14,060 nt of DNA from Bacillota bacterium. Its GTDB lineage: Bacteria; Bacillota; Clostridia; Christensenellales; SZUA-584. The position numbers were made by a program, and so were the translations under genes. The stretch is from positions 1 through 14,060 of the forward strand of contig JAEZNC010000192.1 of assembly GCA_023441905.1 (NCBI GenBank). Direction: 5' to 3'. This document shows positions 7,434 through 14,060 of the stretch, piece by piece (within the stretch, counting starts at the first letter, position 1; each line of letters starts with the position of its first letter). The notes below the pieces were generated by a model that had not been told where the DNA came from, did no database searches, and saw only the letters and a program-made list of their open reading frames with translations.

Positions 7434-7561
7434 CTCGGCGACAGATGCCGTACCGGCAAAACACCACAAATACCCGCCCATGCATCACTTATTCCCTCTC
7501 TGGCACGGCGATGGAATCAACTCTCTTGAAATCAATGTATTATTCCGGCACTGCCATGCTA

Positions 7562-7606
7562 TGAACAAAAACACTCTGTTCATAAGCTTAGGCCTTATGA
7601 ACAGAG
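7562..7606 (-). terminator. Intrinsic terminator of the araBAD transcript
   Basis: Perfect 13-bp inverted repeat: CTCTGTTCATAAG at 7574-7586 and CTTATGAACAGAG at 7594-7606, with a 7-base loop. On the - strand it is followed by TGTTTTTGTTCAT, a T-rich tail. It lies about 50 bases past the araD stop. The stem is rather AT-rich for a terminator but long and without mismatch. Confidence 0.75.
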
Positions 7607-7658
7607 CCGAGGAAACCCTCACCAATGTGGAAAAACTATTGAGTTATTTGTCCAGTCA

Positions 7659-8351
7659 TTATCTCTGCCCGTAATAGGCGTTTTTGCCATGCTTTCTTAA
7701 AAAATGTTTGTCAAGCAGCGTTTGCTGGATATCAGTCTCGGGGTTCAACGCCGTCGCAATGTAAGCCATCTCGGCGGCGTACTCCATCACCACCGCGTTT
7801 TCCACCGCCTTGGCGCACGATGTGCCCCAGCTGAAAGGCCCGTGGTTCGCCACAATCACCGCGCTGACCTCAAGCGGGTTGATACCGCGTTCATTGAACG
7901 TCTCGATGATGACCGTGCCCGTCTCTTTTTCGTATGCGCCAGTAATCTCGGCATCCGTCATGCGCCGCGTGCACGGAATGCTGCCATAGAAATTGTCCGC
8001 GTGCGTCGTCCCGAGCGCCGGGATGTCCCTGTTCGCCTGCGCCCAGCTCGTCGCCCATTTCGAATGTGTGTGCACCACAGCCTTCACACCTTTGAACGCT
8101 TTGTAGAGTTCCACATGCGTCGGCGTGTCAGACGACGGATTCAGCGTGCCTTCCACGCGCTTGCCGTCAAGATCCACCACAACCATATGGTCCGCGGTCA
8201 TCGTGTCGTAGCTCACGCCGCTCGGCTTGATCACCACAAGCCCCGTCTCGTCGTCGAACGCGCTCACGTTGCCCCATGTGAGCAACACAAGCCCGTATGT
8301 CACGAGATCGAGATTCGCCTTAAGCACGTCCTTTTTTAATGCTTCCAGCAT
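7659..8351 (-). CDS. araD: L-ribulose-5-phosphate 4-epimerase
   Basis: Cytoplasmic zinc enzyme of 230 residues, the class II aldolase/epimerase family's usual size. It converts L-ribulose 5-phosphate to D-xylulose 5-phosphate, the last step of arabinose entry into the pentose phosphate pathway. Expected residues are visible: substrate-binding TWGNVS (25-30) and IKPSGV (41-46), and the metal-site residues D75 (in SSDTPTH), H94 and H96 (VVHTHS) and H170 (VANHGPFSWG). These correspond to D76, H95, H97 and H171 of the E. coli enzyme. It starts 4 bases after the araA stop, so translation is probably coupled, and it is the last gene before the terminator at 7562-7606. Confidence 0.96.
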   Translation of the reverse strand: MLEALKKDVLKANLDLVTYGLVLLTWGNVSAFDDETGLVVIKPSGVSYDTMTADHMVVVDLDGKRVEGTLNPSSDTPTHVELYKAFKGVKAVVHTHSKWATSWAQANRDIPALGTTHADNFYGSIPCTRRMTDAEITGAYEKETGTVIIETFNERGINPLEVSAVIVANHGPFSWGTSCAKAVENAVVMEYAAEMAYIATALNPETDIQQTLLDKHFLRKHGKNAYYGQR

Positions 8352-8355
8352 CGTC

Positions 8356-9816
8356 TCAACCCCAGATCATATCGCCGAGCGCGAGCTTTGTTTTAATATC
8401 CTCAATCGTCGTACTCTTGCTGATATGCACAAATTCGATCCCCATGATCTCGGCAAAGTCCGCCATGTGCTCGGCCGTCAGGTCGTACGATATCACGCTG
8501 TGATGCGTACCGCCGCAGCGAATCCATGCCTCGTTGCCTGTGATCATGTCGGGCATGGGCCGCCACATCACGCTCGCCACCGGCAGATTCGGCATCTTGC
8601 CCATCGGCGATATGGCTTCCACATCGTGCACGATCATACGGAACCGCCCGCCCATATCCACCAATGTCACGAGTATCGCGCTGCCCTCTTTGCCTTCAAA
8701 CACAAGCCGCGCAGGATCGGCCTTGCCGCCGATACCGAGCGGATGCACCTCCACAGCGGGTCTTTCCTTCGCGATGGCGGGCGATATCTCGAGCATATGC
8801 GCGCCGAGCACCGCCTCGTTGCCGTCTTCAAAATGATAGGTATAGTCTTCGATGAACGAATAACCCTTGGTAAGCCCCTGAGACATCGCGCCGATGATCG
8901 CCTGCAGCGCCGCCTGCTTCCAGTCGCCCTCGGCACCGAAGCCGTAGCCCTTGCCCATCAGGTTCTGCGAGGCAAGGCCCGGCAGCTGCTCCAAGCCATA
9001 CAAATCTTCAAAGCTGTCGGTATAGGCCCCGAAGCTGCCTTCTTTGAGCATCTGCTCGAGCGCAATTTCCAGCTTCGCCTGATAGGTCACAGCCTGCATG
9101 TTGTCCGTTTTGATGTCGTATTTGCTTTTGTATTCCGCGAGCTTCTCATCAACCTGCGCATCCGTCACCTTATTCACCAGATTCACAAAGCCGCCTACGC
9201 CGTAGGTGTTCACGCTCCAGCCGAGCACCTTTTCGGCTTCCACTTTGTCGCCCTCAGTCACGGCCACATAGCGCATGTTGTCGCCAAGCCGCATCACCTT
9301 GAAGCTCTTGCTCGTCATCGCACCCACCGCGCTGCGCATCCAGCCGCCGACTCTCTGACGTAACAAAGTATCTTCCCAATAGCCGCAAATCACCTTGCGT
9401 TTCAATCTGAGCCGCGCCGTGATGAAGCCGTGTTCTCTGTCGCCGTGCGCCGACTGGTTCGTGTTCATAAAGTTCATGTCAATCGTGTCAAACGGCAGAT
9501 TCTTGTTGAACTGCGTATTGAGGTGCAGATAAGGTTTATTGAGTATCGTCAGCCCGCCGATCCACATTTTGCTCGGCGAAAACGTATGCATCCATGTGAT
9601 CACGCCTGCGCAGTCGGCGTCGGTGTTGGCCGCCACGCATACCGCTTTGATCTCGTCGGGTGTGGTCACCACGCCTTTGGATATCACCTCAAACGGAATC
9701 ATCTTGTCATTGTTGAAGCCGTCCGCCATCGTCTGCGCGTGCGCGGCCACCTCTTTTAATACCTCAGGGCCGTACAGATGCTGCGACCCGACCACAAACC
9801 AAAATTGAAAGGCCAT
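8356..9816 (-). CDS. araA: L-arabinose isomerase
   Basis: Manganese-dependent cytoplasmic isomerase of 486 residues (family about 475-500). It converts L-arabinose to L-ribulose, the first catabolic step. The N-terminus FWFVVGSQHLYG is diagnostic, as is the early stretch VITWMHTFSPSKMWIGGL. The metal and catalytic positions appear as E296 (FGAEGDWK), E323 (FIEDYTYHFE), H340 (GAHMLE) and the His pair 438-439 (GGTHHS), matching the E306/E333/H350/H450 set of E. coli with a small offset. The ribosome site AAGGAGAT lies 6 bases before the ATG. The gene sits 19 bases after the FGGY kinase and 4 bases before araD, a compact araB-A-D order. Confidence 0.98.
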   Translation of the reverse strand: MAFQFWFVVGSQHLYGPEVLKEVAAHAQTMADGFNNDKMIPFEVISKGVVTTPDEIKAVCVAANTDADCAGVITWMHTFSPSKMWIGGLTILNKPYLHLNTQFNKNLPFDTIDMNFMNTNQSAHGDREHGFITARLRLKRKVICGYWEDTLLRQRVGGWMRSAVGAMTSKSFKVMRLGDNMRYVAVTEGDKVEAEKVLGWSVNTYGVGGFVNLVNKVTDAQVDEKLAEYKSKYDIKTDNMQAVTYQAKLEIALEQMLKEGSFGAYTDSFEDLYGLEQLPGLASQNLMGKGYGFGAEGDWKQAALQAIIGAMSQGLTKGYSFIEDYTYHFEDGNEAVLGAHMLEISPAIAKERPAVEVHPLGIGGKADPARLVFEGKEGSAILVTLVDMGGRFRMIVHDVEAISPMGKMPNLPVASVMWRPMPDMITGNEAWIRCGGTHHSVISYDLTAEHMADFAEIMGIEFVHISKSTTIEDIKTKLALGDMIWG

Positions 9817-9835
9817 GTTGATCTCCTTTTTTGTT

Positions 9836-11428
9836 TTATCGTATCACTTCCGCCGCCTTGCGTTCCACGCTAAGGCTGGCCTCATACCGCTGCATAAACG
9901 CTTTGAACCCTGCAATATCGGCGGCATCCGGCGCAACCGTGACGGCTTCGCTGTCCGCAAACACGCGATGATTCAAATAATCGGGAAGGGTGCTCCCCTT
10001 TCCGGTTCCCATATACGCCGCGAGCACTGCCATGCCCCACGGCCCACCCTCGCCCGCCGTCGCCATCACGGTCACAGGCGCGCCCATCACGGCAGACATC
10101 ATGCGCTGGCCCACATCGGCATCTTTGAAAAACCCGCCATGGCCTGTGATGGAATCGAGCGCGGCACCTTCATCCTCAAGAAGTATCTTCATGCCGATGC
10201 TCAGCGATGCAAGCGACGAATAGAGATGAGTCCGCATGAAATTTGCAAGATTAAACAACGAACCGGGTGTCCGCACAAACAGGGGCCGCCCTTGTTTCAG
10301 CCCGGTGATGTGTTCGCCGGATATGTAATTATACGAAAGCAGACCGCCGCAATCCGCATCGCTCCCAAGCGCCTGATGCAGCAGTTTGGAATACAGCGTG
10401 CGCGTATCAAAATCCGCACCCAGCAGCTTGCCAGCCTCGCCAAACAGCTTCACCCACGCATCAAGGTCGCCCGTGCAGTTGTTGCAGTGCACCATGGCCA
10501 CCGCGTCGCCCGACGGCGTGGTTACCATGTCGATCTGCTCATACACCTTAGTCAGCGGTTTTTCGAGCACCACCATGGCGAACACGCTCGTGCCCGCGCT
10601 GACGTTACCCGTGCGCGGCCGTACCGCGTTGGTGGCCACCATACCCGTTCCCGCGTCGCCTTCAGGCGGGCACATCGGGATGCCCGCTTTGAGCGTGCCT
10701 GTGGGGTCGAGCAACTTCGCGCCCGCGTCGCTCAACACGCCTGCGTTTTCGCCCGCGGGCAGTATCTTCGGAAGAATACTCGCCAGCGTCCACGGAAGCT
10801 GTGTTGTCTGGCGGTTGAATTTTTCCATCATACCGGCATCGTAGAGCCGTGTGGTATCGCTGAGCGGAAACATGCCTGATGCGTCGCCGATACCGAGCAC
10901 CTTTTCACCCGTCAGCTGCCAATGGATATATCCCGCGAGTGTTGTGAAGAAGCTTATGTTATTAACGTGCGGCTCGCCGTTGAGTATCGCCTGATACAGA
11001 TGCGCGATGCTCCAGCGCTGCGGCACATTGAAACCAAACAACGTTGTGAGTTTTTCGGCTGCCTCGCCCGTGATCGTGTTGCGCCATGTGCGAAACGGCA
11101 CAAGCAGATTATCGTTTTTATCAAACGCCATGTACCCGTGCATCATCGCCGATACGCCGATTGCGCCGACCGTTTCCAGCGCTATGCCATATTTTTCGCT
11201 GACATCCTTCTGCAGCTGCGAAAAGCAATCGCGGATACCTGTCCAGATATCGTCCAGCGAATACGTCCATATGCCGTTTTCCAGCCGGTTTTCCCAGTTG
11301 TGTCCGCCTGTCGCCACAGGGCTGTGCGTCTCATCAATCAGCACCGCCTTAATGCGAGTGGAGCCAAGCTCAATGCCAAGATATGTTTTGCCGCTTTTCA
11401 GCGCATTCACGGTATTATTCGTATCCAT
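9836..11428 (-). CDS. araB: FGGY-family carbohydrate kinase, probable L-ribulokinase (AraB role)
   Basis: ATP-dependent sugar kinase of 530 residues. By context it phosphorylates L-ribulose, the product of AraA, to the substrate of AraD. FGGY features: N-terminal phosphate motif YLGIELGSTRIKAVLID (16-32), AMMHG (94-98), the catalytic Asp region PPEGDAGTGM (D258 likely), the second phosphate motif GNVSAGTS (274-281), and the C-terminal ATP/adenosine stretch GHGGFFK (429-435) followed by AGEGGPWGMAVLAAY. It does not look like the classical E. coli AraB sequence; it resembles the xylulokinase-like FGGY kinases that fill this role in many Firmicutes and Actinobacteria. Function therefore rests largely on its place directly before araA and araD. 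GAGAGGGG precedes the ATG by a few bases. Confidence 0.88.
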   Translation of the reverse strand: MDTNNTVNALKSGKTYLGIELGSTRIKAVLIDETHSPVATGGHNWENRLENGIWTYSLDDIWTGIRDCFSQLQKDVSEKYGIALETVGAIGVSAMMHGYMAFDKNDNLLVPFRTWRNTITGEAAEKLTTLFGFNVPQRWSIAHLYQAILNGEPHVNNISFFTTLAGYIHWQLTGEKVLGIGDASGMFPLSDTTRLYDAGMMEKFNRQTTQLPWTLASILPKILPAGENAGVLSDAGAKLLDPTGTLKAGIPMCPPEGDAGTGMVATNAVRPRTGNVSAGTSVFAMVVLEKPLTKVYEQIDMVTTPSGDAVAMVHCNNCTGDLDAWVKLFGEAGKLLGADFDTRTLYSKLLHQALGSDADCGGLLSYNYISGEHITGLKQGRPLFVRTPGSLFNLANFMRTHLYSSLASLSIGMKILLEDEGAALDSITGHGGFFKDADVGQRMMSAVMGAPVTVMATAGEGGPWGMAVLAAYMGTGKGSTLPDYLNHRVFADSEAVTVAPDAADIAGFKAFMQRYEASLSVERKAAEVIR

Positions 11429-11450
11429 TGTCCCCTCTCATTTCTTATTC

Positions 11451-11456
11451 ATTATA
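11451..11456 (-). promoter_or_regulatory. Possible -10 element for araBAD
   Basis: A perfect TATAAT on the - strand, 22 bases before the kinase ATG, would give a leader of about 15 bases. No good -35 is present; the region 16-18 bases upstream is occupied by the hairpin at 11462-11486. An activator-dependent or read-through situation is possible. Confidence 0.35.
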
Positions 11457-11461
11457 ACAAC

Positions 11462-11486
11462 ATAAGGCCGGGAAACCCAGCCTTAT
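11462..11486 (-). promoter_or_regulatory. Hairpin between transporter genes and araBAD
   Basis: ATAAGGC (11462-11468) pairs with GCCTTAT (11480-11486). Inside, after one mismatch, GGG pairs with CCC around an AAA loop, making a 7+3 bp stem. On the - strand it is followed by GTTGTTATAATG, a broken T-rich run. It could be a weak terminator or RNA-processing stabiliser that separates transporter and enzyme expression, or a dyad operator over the -35 region of araB. The remaining intergenic bases (11487-11664) show no supported gene. Confidence 0.5.
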
Positions 11487-11664
11487 TGTTTGCCTTGCTG
11501 CACATAAACGTAGGAGGAATCAAGTTTCGTACAGTCTATTCTAGGCCATCAGGCTTATTCATCCTTTTAAAAAGAGATGCGCATGTGCCCGTTGGAAAAG
11601 CGATCTGTCTCGTGCCATAGTCATTGCGGTCTCGGCGCTTAATGGTGGAATCTGTGACTGACCG

Positions 11665-12798
11665 TTAAACCGATGTGTCCTTTTCGTCACCGCTTCTCGG
11701 GTAAAGCTTGCGAATAGCCCAAAGCCTTTTCGGCCCCAGCATCTTAAAGCGGCTGTTGGAGCGGACCGCGAGAATGATACTTTGAAGCACGATAAAGAAG
11801 AACAGCATGAGCCCGGTGGTAATGCTTTGCCAATAGGGCTCCCGAAGCCCCGACGCAATCACGATATTGCTGATGGTTTTTAGAGTCAGCACCCCGAACA
11901 GCGTTCCGATGACATTGCCGACGCCGCCGGTTAATAACGTCCCGCCGATAATGGCCGCCGCAATCGCCTGCATTTCTGCGGCGGTCGCATTGGAAGCGTT
12001 TCCTGCGCCTGTGTGCAGCAGATAGACATAACCGCCGATTCCGGATAACAGCCCGCACAGCAAATAGGCGTAGAATCTTGTGCGCTTCACATTGATACCA
12101 AGCATCAACGCACTCTGGCTGTTGCCGCCCACCGCGTAAAGATTACGCCCGAACCGCGTCCATTTGAGAATAAAGAATATCGCTAAAACGACAACGATCG
12201 CAATAATCACACCGAGCTCAATTTTGGCGGGTATATAATTACCGCTTTTTCCATATGAGCCGATACCCGGTATCTCAATGCGAAAATCCTTAAGGGCCAC
12301 AAAAGCTTCGTGTGCCGCTGTACGCGGAACAGCGCTGACAACGGTAATCATGCCTCTTGCAAAGAACATTCCAGCCAAGGATACAATAAAGGGCTGTATG
12401 TCCAAATAAGATATCAATACACCCTGAACCAGACCGAACGCAATTCCTATGGCCAGAGCCAGTCCCATCGACCCAATCACGCTGCCGCCCTGATCGTCAA
12501 GATAAACCACGCAGGCCATGGTGACCAGCGCCGTGATACCGCCCACGGAGATATCGATACCGCCGGCGATCATCACGATCGTCATACCGCAGGAAATCAC
12601 GATCAGAAACGCATTGTTATTGAAAATATCAAGGAACTGCTGAGGGTTGGTAAACCCGCCGCCCCAAATAATCATGGCAAGCAAGTACATACCAACGAAG
12701 GTGCACACCGTAATGGTCATGAGCAAGTTGGTGTTGGAAATCGGCTCCCTGCGTTTTATCATCGGCTTATCGGCTGATATACTTTTATTACTTGTCAT
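11665..12798 (-). CDS. Sugar ABC transporter permease, RbsC/YjfF-type
   Basis: Integral membrane subunit (377 residues) of a CUT2-class monosaccharide importer (BPD_transp_2 family). Hydrophobic segments run from about 27 through 350, roughly 8-10 spans. The conserved family stretch VISCGMTIVMIAGGIDISVGGITAL (about 68-92) is clear, as are the coupling-loop region with GRNLYAVGGNSQSALMLGI (about 213-231), where the permease contacts the ATPase, and IGGTLLTGGVGNVIGTLFG. It starts 4 bases after the upstream permease stop, and its ribosome site GGAG lies within that gene's last codons. With araBAD directly downstream, L-arabinose or a related furanose is the likely cargo. The paired-permease layout resembles E. 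coli YtfQRT-YjfF (galactofuranose) and the AraUVWZ arabinose system of Shewanella. Confidence 0.92.
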   Translation of the reverse strand: MTSNKSISADKPMIKRREPISNTNLLMTITVCTFVGMYLLAMIIWGGGFTNPQQFLDIFNNNAFLIVISCGMTIVMIAGGIDISVGGITALVTMACVVYLDDQGGSVIGSMGLALAIGIAFGLVQGVLISYLDIQPFIVSLAGMFFARGMITVVSAVPRTAAHEAFVALKDFRIEIPGIGSYGKSGNYIPAKIELGVIIAIVVVLAIFFILKWTRFGRNLYAVGGNSQSALMLGINVKRTRFYAYLLCGLLSGIGGYVYLLHTGAGNASNATAAEMQAIAAAIIGGTLLTGGVGNVIGTLFGVLTLKTISNIVIASGLREPYWQSITTGLMLFFFIVLQSIILAVRSNSRFKMLGPKRLWAIRKLYPRSGDEKDTSV

Positions 12799-12802
12799 AA
12801 TA

Positions 12803-13927
12803 TTAGTTCTCCGTTACTTTCGTCGATTTTCTAAACAGCCTATCACGCAGCTGCATGACATATTTCTTCGTAATTGGTGAACCGATGACCACGATAAGTA
12901 TAATCACAACAGCCTTGCAGGCCTTTATCGCAGTTGAAGGCACCTTCATGGCAAAGAGCGTAACCGTCAGCACATAAATAACGTATGCGCCGATCACCGA
13001 GCCGGTCAAGCTGAACTTTCCGCCTCCGAGAGAGTTGCCTCCGATGGCGACTGCCAAAATGGCGTCCATTTCGATGTCCAGCAGTATGGTTTCATGGTTG
13101 ATGATCTGCATTCGGCTGACGGCAATACAACCCGCCAATGCCGTGCATACACCCATGATCAAAAATGATAATATTTTTATCCATGTTGAGTTAATACCGT
13201 TTAAACGGGCGGATCTTTCATTGATGCCAACCGATTGTGTGTACAGCCCGAGATTTGTAAACCTTAAAACAAGCGATACCACTATGACGAATACGATGAC
13301 AATAAGAATGGGCGTGGGGACCGGGATACCCGGTATAAAGTTACCCATAGACGAAAGCAGCGGGCTGCTCACAGTCGGTGTGGCCCCGCCGTTTATCCAA
13401 TACGCGATAGAGCGTGCGGAGGTAAACAATATCAATGTCGCGATCATCGGCTGTATCTTGAATATGGAAACCAATGTACCGTTGAATGCGCCGCATAAAA
13501 GCGACACGACTATAGCGGCCAAAATACCCAGAAGAATCGTTGTCAATGTGATATCACCGGAGCGAAGCACACTCATAAAAATACTGCCCGCGACGGCCGC
13601 CACGGCGCCGACGCTGATATCCTGTCCTCTTGACGATGCGGTAACGAGCGTCATACCGATGGCCAATATAGCAAGCTCTGAGGCGTTGCTTAAGATATTG
13701 ATGATGTTCCCTTGGAGGACTGTGTTCCCATCGTTGTTCTGTGTTAAAATGATCGAGAAAAAGTTGATATCTCTAATCAAATTGAAAACAATCAATAATA
13801 AAAGTGCAAACACAGGGATGAACAACTGAGTTTTTGTAAATTTCTTTAAATTATTTAGCAGAAAAAGGCCAAATTTCTTTAAATCCTTTAGCAAAAGAAG
13901 ACCAAGCTTCTTTAAAGCTTTAACCAT
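12803..13927 (-). CDS. Sugar ABC transporter permease, RbsC/YtfT-type
   Basis: Second membrane subunit of the same importer, 374 residues from the chosen start. The family core GMTLVTASSRGQDISVGAVA (about 93-112) and the ATPase-contact region LGLYTQSVGINERSARLNGI (about 227-246) are visible, as is AVAIGGNSLGGGKFSLTGSV. The start at 13927 is preferred: GGGGGAGG lies about 9 bases upstream, and the ATG overlaps the stop of the preceding ATPase gene (ATGGTTAA). A TTG at 13948 would add seven residues. The N-terminus before the first membrane span is unusual: an amphipathic 11-residue unit (LKKLGLLLLKD, LKKFGLFLLNN, LKKF...) repeated about 2.4 times. Permease pair and ATPase are translationally linked. 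Confidence 0.92.
   Translation of the reverse strand: MVKALKKLGLLLLKDLKKFGLFLLNNLKKFTKTQLFIPVFALLLLIVFNLIRDINFFSIILTQNNDGNTVLQGNIINILSNASELAILAIGMTLVTASSRGQDISVGAVAAVAGSIFMSVLRSGDITLTTILLGILAAIVVSLLCGAFNGTLVSIFKIQPMIATLILFTSARSIAYWINGGATPTVSSPLLSSMGNFIPGIPVPTPILIVIVFVIVVSLVLRFTNLGLYTQSVGINERSARLNGINSTWIKILSFLIMGVCTALAGCIAVSRMQIINHETILLDIEMDAILAVAIGGNSLGGGKFSLTGSVIGAYVIYVLTVTLFAMKVPSTAIKACKAVVIILIVVIGSPITKKYVMQLRDRLFRKSTKVTEN
13838..13915. repeat. 33-bp in-frame tandem repeat in permease N-terminus
   Basis: About 2.4 copies of a 33-bp unit encoding LKK(L/F)GL(L/F)LL(K/N)(D/N). On the + strand the copies share TTTAGCA, AAA-GAAG-CCAA and TTTCTTTAAA-like blocks. The units are diverged but clearly in register, so an internal duplication lengthened the cytoplasmic N-terminus. 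Confidence 0.7.
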
Positions 13928-14060
13928 TGTAAACTGCCTCCCCCGCAATCGTATGCATAATTTTTGCCTGTGTCATATCCTCGCCCTTGAGTTCTCCCAC
14001 AATCTTGCGATCCCTCATGACGATGAGCCGTGAACACGTACGAAGCATCTCTTCTATTTC
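13920..14060 (-). CDS. Sugar ABC transporter ATPase, C-terminal end (gene continues beyond window)
   Basis: The last 46 codons of an ATP-binding subunit of the RbsA/YtfR/AraG class, read in frame from the window edge to a TAA at 13922-13920. The sequence opens EIEEMLRTCSRLIVMRDRKI and continues VGELKGEDMTQAKIMHTIAG. This matches the ending of the second nucleotide-binding domain in CUT2 ATPases (E-EE-L-SDRI-VMR-G-IVGEL, then T---IM--A-G). The stop overlaps the start of the permease by 8 bases, as in a coupled operon. Walker motifs and most of the protein lie to the right of the window, where the binding-protein gene might also be found. Confidence 0.9.
   Translation of the reverse strand, partial: EIEEMLRTCSRLIVMRDRKIVGELKGEDMTQAKIMHTIAGEAVYNG

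Larger units (their letters stand above)
7265..7573. other. Non-coding stretch between nrdDG and the arabinose genes
   Basis: AT-rich up to about 7390, then GC-richer. Besides the possible extended -10 site and the 19-bp palindrome listed separately, I see no supported gene. A + strand frame of 64 codons at 7480-7674 has no ribosome site, runs through the terminator hairpin and overlaps the end of araD, so it is not called. The stretch lies between the start of one - strand operon (nrdDG) and the end of another (araBAD). Confidence 0.6.

Noticed and set aside
7480..7674. Possible 64-residue + strand protein
   Set aside because: No ribosome site; it crosses the terminator hairpin at 7574-7606 and runs into the end of araD. 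No family resemblance seen.
8227..9363. Long + strand open frame of 378 codons opposite araA
   Set aside because: Very rich in Arg and His, no ribosome site, and lies entirely opposite araA and the start of araD, which have full catalytic motifs. It is a GC-rich shadow.
9815..10879. Long + strand open frame of 354 codons opposite the FGGY kinase
   Set aside because: Arg/His-rich composition with no domain pattern, antisense to a kinase with intact motifs.
13035..13829. 264-codon + strand frame opposite the second permease
   Set aside because: Antisense to a permease with clear family motifs and a good ribosome site; no recognisable protein features.

Overview
The window looks like part of an anaerobic, Gram-positive (Clostridia-type) Firmicute chromosome. 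The basis is a YesM/YesN-type two-component pair next to a DUF5050-like membrane protein, a strictly anaerobic ribonucleotide reductase (nrdD-nrdG), Shine-Dalgarno-led starts and tightly packed operons. There is no rRNA, tRNA, insertion sequence or CRISPR array. I did not find a new biological system. The notable content is regulatory DNA, gene remnants and operon architecture.

Left part (1-3372, + strand): the 3' part of a YesM-like sensor kinase, a complete YesN-like response regulator (receiver plus AraC DNA-binding domain), and an N-terminally anchored DUF5050/beta-propeller-like protein. They read as one operon. Next comes a scar region (about 3400-4140) with two decayed genes facing each other: a + strand piece of a carbohydrate ABC ATPase (MsmK/UgpC/MalK type) with a ruined Walker A and two frame changes, and a - strand piece of a protein-kinase-like gene with a frameshift and altered catalytic residues. 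The sensor operon may therefore once have stood beside a sugar ABC locus that has been lost.

Middle (4270-7264, - strand): nrdD and nrdG overlap by 11 bases. They are preceded by a perfect-consensus sigma-A promoter and two NrdR-box-like sites exactly 31 bp apart, and followed by an intrinsic terminator. Their role is anaerobic dNTP synthesis.

Right part (7562-14060, - strand): an L-arabinose catabolic and uptake cluster. In transcription order it holds the end of a sugar ABC ATPase (cut by the window edge), two RbsC/YtfT-YjfF-type permeases, a 236-base gap with a hairpin and a possible promoter, an FGGY kinase (AraB role), L-arabinose isomerase (AraA) and L-ribulose-5-phosphate 4-epimerase (AraD), then a 13-bp-stem terminator. 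Together these would import arabinose (or a related furanose sugar) and convert it to D-xylulose 5-phosphate. The binding protein and regulator are not in the window. By eye the arabinose enzymes and nrdD are GC-richer than the left-hand sensor operon and the permeases.
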